DNA of 64,000 nt, from the NCBI RefSeq assembly GCF_004342885.1, contig NZ_SMAB01000011.1, positions 1 to 64,000 of the forward strand. Reading direction: 5' to 3'. The first letter of the stretch is position 1. Every line of letters begins with the position of its first letter. This DNA comes from Tepidibacillus fermentans (GTDB lineage: Bacteria > Bacillota > Bacilli > Tepidibacillales > Tepidibacillaceae). Both the position numbers and the translations under genes were made by a program. The notes below the pieces were generated by a model. It did no database searches. It was not told where the DNA came from and was given only the letters and a program-made list of their open reading frames with translations. Below, in pieces: positions 59,114 to 64,000 of the stretch.

Positions 59114-59914
59114 TTATAACACTCCTAACACTGACATCACGATTGCCATAATAAAAGTTCCTAAAATTAAAACAACTGGACTAACTTTTTTCTTTTTCAA
59201 GAAGTAAAACATAAGCAATGTATAAGCCATTGGTAAAATATTTGGAAATATTTTATCAAAGAAATCCTTTTGCAAGGATACAGAATGTTCGGCGTTGATT
59301 GCGACTTCTGTTAAAACATTGATATGCACATATGATGCTATTAGTCCACCAATAACAGTAACTCCAAGAATGGTGGCAGCTTTAGAAATCGTTTGTGAGC
59401 TAGTCTTTATTTTTTCAATTGCTCTAACACCCAGATTATAGCCAAGGTGAGTCCATATGATACGAAATGCAAATATCGTTAAATAAACACTAAAGAAAAT
59501 AATTGGTCCTAAAATGCTTCCTTGTTCAGCAAATGATGCACTAATCCCTGCTACAATTGGTAGAATTGTAAACCAAAAGATTGCATCCCCTATTCCTGCT
59601 AATGGACCAAACAGCGCAACTTTTAAACCTTTAATTAAATTTCTGTCTTCTTTCCCTTCTTCTAAAGATAATAATAATCCCATTAAAAAGCCAACTAAGT
59701 TTGGATGTGTGTTAATAAATTCCAAGTTATCTTTCATTGCTTCAGAAAGGCCTTTTTTATCGTCTTTGTATATTTTCTTTAAGAATGGTAATTGTGCAAC
59801 AGTAAAGCCACCTGCTTGCATTCTTTCATAGTTAAAACTAGCTTGGAGAAATGAAGATAAAAACCCTAACTTAGTAATATCCTTTTTAGTTAACACTTTA
59901 TTAGATTCCTTCAC
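59114..59914 (-). CDS. PTS EIID component, mannose family
   Basis: A 266-aa membrane subunit that forms the sugar channel with EIIC. The N-terminal LTKKDITKLGFLSSFLQASF and GGFTVAQLPFLKK, and GPLAGIGDAIFWFTILPI, are typical; a cluster of membrane segments occupies the C-terminal half. The frame opens at 59938, but GGAG stands 9 nt before the GTG at 59914 (MKESNKVLTKKD), which I take as start; it overlaps the EIIC end by 14 nt. Confidence 0.92.
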   Translation of the reverse strand: MKESNKVLTKKDITKLGFLSSFLQASFNYERMQAGGFTVAQLPFLKKIYKDDKKGLSEAMKDNLEFINTHPNLVGFLMGLLLSLEEGKEDRNLIKGLKVALFGPLAGIGDAIFWFTILPIVAGISASFAEQGSILGPIIFFSVYLTIFAFRIIWTHLGYNLGVRAIEKIKTSSQTISKAATILGVTVIGGLIASYVHINVLTEVAINAEHSVSLQKDFFDKIFPNILPMAYTLLMFYFLKKKKVSPVVLILGTFIMAIVMSVLGVL

Positions 59915-60695
59915 TATAATCATCTCCTTCCACAACAACCTTTTGTACTAATTGAGCCTTATTTTTTGAGTTAAAATATTCATATATAGCAAAAGCAGTT
60001 CCAACCATAGCAACAGGCAATAGATTAGAAAAAGGAATAAAAGATGCTACTAAAAATCCTACAATGAGATAAGGTACATACTGCCCTTTAAGCATGACTT
60101 TTAATAACATTCCAAATCCAACAGCTGGTAAAATACCCCCAGCAATTTCAAAACCGTGTGTTAACCATGTAGGCATTGATTTTACTAAAAGTTGCATAGC
60201 ATCTTGAGCAACATATGTGCTTAAAAAGACAACAACCCCATATGTCACCGCTACTATTGATGTAGTTAAAATATTTAATCTAATAAAGGATTTGACATCT
60301 GCTTCTTCAGCGTATTTATCAGCTTTAGCCATAAAGAATGAAAAACTAGAGTAGTAGAATAAAATGATATATTGCATTAAAAAACTAAAAGGTAATGCTA
60401 AACCGATCGCGGTTTTTGCATCTGTTCCAGTTGTATAAGCTATTACAACTGTCATCACACCAGCTAATACTGGGTTTGGAGGTTGCGTCCCACCAGCTGG
60501 CGTTAGTCCAGCAAACGCTAATTCCGTTAATGCACCAGCAATCAATCCAGTTTGTAAATCACCAAGAATAAGTCCAGTTAGAGTACTAACGATAATAGGT
60601 CTAAAGATAAATAAACCCTCGAGCCAAAAATCAATTCCAACAATAATTGCCATAATTGCTAAAGATATACCTTGCACTAAAGTAATATCATGCAT
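59901..60695 (-). CDS. PTS EIIC component, mannose family
   Basis: A 264-aa integral membrane protein of six to seven segments. GLAPAGGTQPPNP-like sequence (ELAFAGLTPAGGTQPPNPVL near residue 60) and ATAFAIYEYFN are characteristic. With EIID it imports the substrate, phosphorylated by EIIB. The context suggests galactosamine or N-acetylgalactosamine. Confidence 0.92.
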   Translation of the reverse strand: MHDITLVQGISLAIMAIIVGIDFWLEGLFIFRPIIVSTLTGLILGDLQTGLIAGALTELAFAGLTPAGGTQPPNPVLAGVMTVVIAYTTGTDAKTAIGLALPFSFLMQYIILFYYSSFSFFMAKADKYAEEADVKSFIRLNILTTSIVAVTYGVVVFLSTYVAQDAMQLLVKSMPTWLTHGFEIAGGILPAVGFGMLLKVMLKGQYVPYLIVGFLVASFIPFSNLLPVAMVGTAFAIYEYFNSKNKAQLVQKVVVEGDDYSEGI

Positions 60696-60706
60696 AAGAT
60701 CCCCTC

Positions 60707-61180
60707 CTATTCAATATTTTCTTTGATGTCCCCTGGGACATCTTGTATAAATACATTGATTCCTTTTGATTTTATATAACGGAGATTTTCTAAGTCATTA
60801 TCATCTACATAAACCTTTTTACTAATTTGACGTTTCCCTTGTGAAAAATGCATGTTTCCAACATTTACATCTTTGATAGGTACACCACCGTCAATTAATT
60901 TCTTGACCACCTCAGGTGTTTTACATATTATAAAGATTTTTTGCGATGGAGTAGCTTTATGAATAATATTAATGGTGTGTTCTACCGTAAAAAATCTAAT
61001 TCCTGCACCTGATGATTCAGCTGTTACGGCCATTAGTTGCTGTTGTAATGGGTCTTTTGCTACTTGATCATCAACAACGACTAACAAATTGGCACCTAAT
61101 GAGGTTGTCCATGTTACTCCTACTTGACCATGTACTAATCGATTATCAATGCGAGTTAGTAAAATATTTGGTTCTGCCAT
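60707..61180 (-). CDS. PTS EIIB component, mannose family
   Basis: A 157-aa cytosolic EIIB. The phosphorylated histidine is in LTRIDNRLVHGQVGVTW (residue 18) and ICKTPEVVKKLIDGG, GNMHFSQGKRQIS are typical of AgaV/ManX-B. It transfers phosphate from EIIA to the incoming amino sugar. It is the first of four ordered genes B-C-D-A, the usual order for this family. GGCGGTGAT is its RBS. Confidence 0.93.
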   Translation of the reverse strand: MAEPNILLTRIDNRLVHGQVGVTWTTSLGANLLVVVDDQVAKDPLQQQLMAVTAESSGAGIRFFTVEHTINIIHKATPSQKIFIICKTPEVVKKLIDGGVPIKDVNVGNMHFSQGKRQISKKVYVDDNDLENLRYIKSKGINVFIQDVPGDIKENIE

Positions 61181-61287
61181 TTAAATCACCGCCTAGTTTA
61201 AATTCTTTTCTTTCGTTCCATACATCTTACTTTAATATGATTGATGGGTTTCTAGATATGGATCCCCCCTTTTACTAAAAATGAATT

Positions 61288-62463
61288 CTATTTATTGTAG
61301 GGATGTATAATTACACCCTTTACTACCCTATTCACACTTCCATCAGGACACGGGTTATCAGGGGTATGCCCTAATTGAATCGATTTAAAAAACGAAAACA
61401 TTTGAGCAATTAAAACGTAATTAAAGATTAAATAAACATCATCTTTATATACTTTGCCTTGGTCACTGATGTAAAAATAATTATCTACTAAACTTTCAAT
61501 TTCTTCATTTTTATCGGAGGAGACAGCTATTAATTTATGATAATTCTTTTCTGAAGCCAGTTCTTTTAGCAAATCAATTTCATATTTTCGTGTATAGGCA
61601 TTATTTGATATATATGAAACAATCAGTGTTTGATTATTTATCATTGTTTTTGGTCCATGCCTTAATCCTAAAGAAGATTCATAAGTTGCAATAAGTTCTC
61701 CATTTGTTAGTTCTAATGTCTTTAATGCAGATTCTGTAGCTAACCCTTTTAACGAAGACGATCCTAAATAGATAATTCTTTCGAAATCGTTTTCAGCTAA
61801 ATCTTTAATTAACGGAGCCATTTTATCCAATATTTTTTCCCCATTACCGATGATCAATTTAATTTCTTGCTCGATCTCTTCAAGATTCTCAAAAAGAAGG
61901 AGCGCTGCTAATGTCATTGAACTAAAGCTACCTGTCATTGCAAAACCTTGATCATTAGAATCCTCAGGCATTAGAAGAAGCAAACTGTTTGGATCATTTT
62001 GAGTCTTTTTGGCTAAACTTCCTTCAGGATTACATGTAATAACAATTTGATATACCTCATTGACAATTTGTTTAGCAAGGTCTACAGTAGCAATACTTTC
62101 GGGGCTGTTTCCTGATCTAGCAAAAGAAATAAGTAACGTTGGAATAGCTGAAAATAAATAATTTTCAGGATTAGTTACAATGTCTGTCGTTGCTATTGAT
62201 TCAAATTTTCCTGGATATTTTTTATTTAGATAGGGAACAACGCTCTCACCAACAAAAGCTGATGTTCCTGCACCTGTAAAAATAATTCTTATCTTATCCT
62301 TTTTTAAAATATGATTTAAAAAAGAATCGATTGAGTCTTTATTTCGTTTTACAATATCTAAAGTTTCTTTCCATAACCTTGGTTGTTGTCGAATCTCTTT
62401 TGCAGTAATATAACCCGTTATTTTTTTTAAATATTCTTCATCATATCCAAAAAATTTCTCCAT
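61288..62463 (-). CDS. SIS-domain galactosamine-6-phosphate isomerase/deaminase, AgaS-like copy 1
   Basis: A protein with two SIS domains, FTGAGTSAFVGESVVPYL, SFARSGNSPESIATVDL and, in the second half, SSLGLRHGPKTMINNQ. This is the standard AgaS make-up: galactosamine 6-phosphate to tagatose 6-phosphate and ammonia. It stands first after gntR, so it is the main candidate enzyme. I take the ATG at 62463 (MEKFFGYDEEYLKKI) with AAAGGA upstream; the frame opens at 62505. Confidence 0.88.
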   Translation of the reverse strand: MEKFFGYDEEYLKKITGYITAKEIRQQPRLWKETLDIVKRNKDSIDSFLNHILKKDKIRIIFTGAGTSAFVGESVVPYLNKKYPGKFESIATTDIVTNPENYLFSAIPTLLISFARSGNSPESIATVDLAKQIVNEVYQIVITCNPEGSLAKKTQNDPNSLLLLMPEDSNDQGFAMTGSFSSMTLAALLLFENLEEIEQEIKLIIGNGEKILDKMAPLIKDLAENDFERIIYLGSSSLKGLATESALKTLELTNGELIATYESSLGLRHGPKTMINNQTLIVSYISNNAYTRKYEIDLLKELASEKNYHKLIAVSSDKNEEIESLVDNYFYISDQGKVYKDDVYLIFNYVLIAQMFSFFKSIQLGHTPDNPCPDGSVNRVVKGVIIHPYNK

Positions 62464-62558
62464 TTCCCCTCGTCCTTTCATATTGTTTGTATATTCTCTT
62501 AACAAATCTTATTATTATATAATAATATTATGTCGTCATTACCAGTTAAATAAAAAAA

Positions 62559-63290
62559 TTATATATTTAACACCACACGATATTTAAATCGATCCCCTCT
62601 AGCAATTCCCACCGTATATTCAATGATTCCAATTTTGTCAAAGGTTGTTCTTTCAATCATCATACTTGGACGATTTTCTTCATATTCAAGAAGTTGTGCT
62701 TCATGTTTTCTTGTATTTACTGATTGAAAGCTTTCCTCTGCTTTTATAAAACTTACATTAAATCTTTCAGTCAAAATATCATATAAAGCTTTCTGTTCTA
62801 AGTCACTTTGTTTAACATTCGGAAAACGCTGATATGGTAAATAGGTTGTTTCAAGCATCATGGGTTGTTGATCAGCCAAACGTAAACGAATAAATTTATA
62901 TACAATATCCCCAATAGAAATATTCATCTTTTTTGCTATTTTGGCATCGCTTTCAATTACTTCAAACTTAATCACTCTTGAAGTAGGAGTTTTCCCTAGC
63001 TTTTTCATTTCTTCAGTAAAACTATAAAAATGTAATAAATCTTGTTTAAATTCCTTTGGAGAAACAAAGGTTCCTTTACCATGTTGTTTATATAAATAAC
63101 CTTCCTTTTCTAACTCTTGAATAGCTTGTCTTACAGTAGCACGACTAATATCATACTTTTCACAAAGTTCTCGTTCAGAAGGTATTTGATCATTTTCTCT
63201 AAGTTTTCCACTTTCTATTTCATCAATAATAATTTCCATTAACTGGTAGTAAAGTGGTATTCTGCTTTCCTTGTCTATGACTTTCATCAT
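62559..63290 (-). CDS. GntR/HutC-family repressor of the amino-sugar island
   Basis: A 243-aa regulator: N-terminal winged helix (residues 5-75: IPLYYQLMEIIIDEIESGKL, SERELCEKYDISRATVRQA) and a C-terminal UTRA domain (from about 95) that in this group senses an amino-sugar phosphate. It is the first gene of the island and reads from a promoter with an adjacent 14-bp palindrome, so it probably controls itself and the downstream PTS genes. It resembles AgaR/NagR-type regulators. Confidence 0.9.
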   Translation of the reverse strand: MMKVIDKESRIPLYYQLMEIIIDEIESGKLRENDQIPSERELCEKYDISRATVRQAIQELEKEGYLYKQHGKGTFVSPKEFKQDLLHFYSFTEEMKKLGKTPTSRVIKFEVIESDAKIAKKMNISIGDIVYKFIRLRLADQQPMMLETTYLPYQRFPNVKQSDLEQKALYDILTERFNVSFIKAEESFQSVNTRKHEAQLLEYEENRPSMMIERTTFDKIGIIEYTVGIARGDRFKYRVVLNI

Positions 63291-63331
63291 CTATCACTTT
63301 TCCTTATTTAATTTAAATATGCGCATATCAT

Positions 63332-63345
63332 GTGGTACGTACCAC
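63332..63345. promoter_or_regulatory. Palindromic operator for the GntR regulator
   Basis: GTGGTACGTACCAC is a perfect 14-bp palindrome, 10 bp downstream of the -10 box, at the likely transcription start. The core GTACGTACCA-TTATA recurs before the aldolase gene (56491), which supports it as the binding site of the GntR protein. Confidence 0.82.
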
Positions 63346-63355
63346 TTATACTATA

Positions 63356-63384
63356 ACTATAGTCTTTAAGTAACAAATTGTCAA
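63356..63384 (-). promoter_or_regulatory. Promoter of the amino-sugar island
   Basis: On the minus strand TTGACA (63379-63384), a 17-bp spacer and TATAGT (63356-63361): a near-consensus sigma-A promoter, 65 bp before gntR. Confidence 0.82.
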
Positions 63385-63530
63385 CGAATATTTAGGCTTA
63401 TTTTATTTTGTTTTCTTCGGTTCATTGTAAAAATAATTGCAACAATATAATGCAGTGAAAAATAAACAACCATAGTGAGAAATCATGTATGATTTAGGTG
63501 TCTAGTCCAAACATACAGGAGGTCTCAACT

Positions 63531-64000
<470 letters not shown>

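Overview
The window reads as a chromosomal segment of a low-GC Gram-positive, rod-type Firmicute close to the order Bacillales. The reasons are gene order as much as gene content: cggR-gap-pgk-tpi-gpmI-eno, crh-whiA-yvcK-rapZ, hprK-lgt-yvoD-ppaX-yvoF next to hisZGDBHAFIE, and glcT-ptsG-ptsH-ptsI all match Bacillus-type neighbourhoods. A radical-SAM ThiH and a BcrA/HgdC-type activase with its dehydratase-like partner suggest anaerobic or microaerobic growth (inference). Nearly every gene is on the minus strand; clpP and one tRNA-Arg are on the plus strand.

Layout by plus coordinate: 0.1-7.4 kb, lower glycolysis and its repressor CggR with a recognisable operator; 7.4-9.7 kb, sigma-54, tRNA-Arg(CCG) and CtsR-controlled clpP; 10-19 kb, cysK, crh, whiA, yvcK, rapZ, a ROK glucokinase, a Nudix hydrolase, trxB and a TPR protein; 19-22 kb, a thiazole (thiamin) operon behind a TPP riboswitch; 22-27.3 kb, the glucose PTS with EI, HPr and the GlcT antiterminator; 27.4-30 kb, a scar where a treR-like repressor was fused by deletion to a PTS EIIA domain, later split by an intact IS200/IS605-type element (tnpA + tnpB); 30-40 kb, an acyl-CoA synthetase, a HAD phosphatase and a histidine operon; 40-45 kb, a two-gene activase/dehydratase-like system; 45-50 kb, yvoF, ppaX, yvoD, lgt, hprK; 50-53 kb, msmX, a CdaR-like regulator, a HAD phosphatase, a Uma2 protein; 53-63.4 kb, an amino-sugar (galactosamine/N-acetylgalactosamine-type) mannose-family PTS island under a GntR regulator, with decayed nagA and another decayed gene; 63.5 kb to the end, a decayed IS30-family transposase.

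A theme is carbon catabolite control: HPr, Crh, HPr kinase, the PpaX pyrophosphatase, EI, EIIGlc, GlcT, CggR, the shared sugar-ABC ATPase MsmX with a cre-like site beside it, and a second sugar PTS all lie in one window.

The most unusual signal is non-coding. At least five intergenic elements (56-158 bp; copies A-E at 1463, 9736, 40103, 45257 and 47540), with a miniature and a degenerate copy, share short conserved cores inside an outer stem whose base pairs differ from copy to copy but stay complementary. All five clear copies start 3-29 nt after a stop codon and have the same orientation relative to the gene they follow. This looks like a family of structured 3'-UTR or intercistronic RNA elements, and I do not recognise it as a named family.
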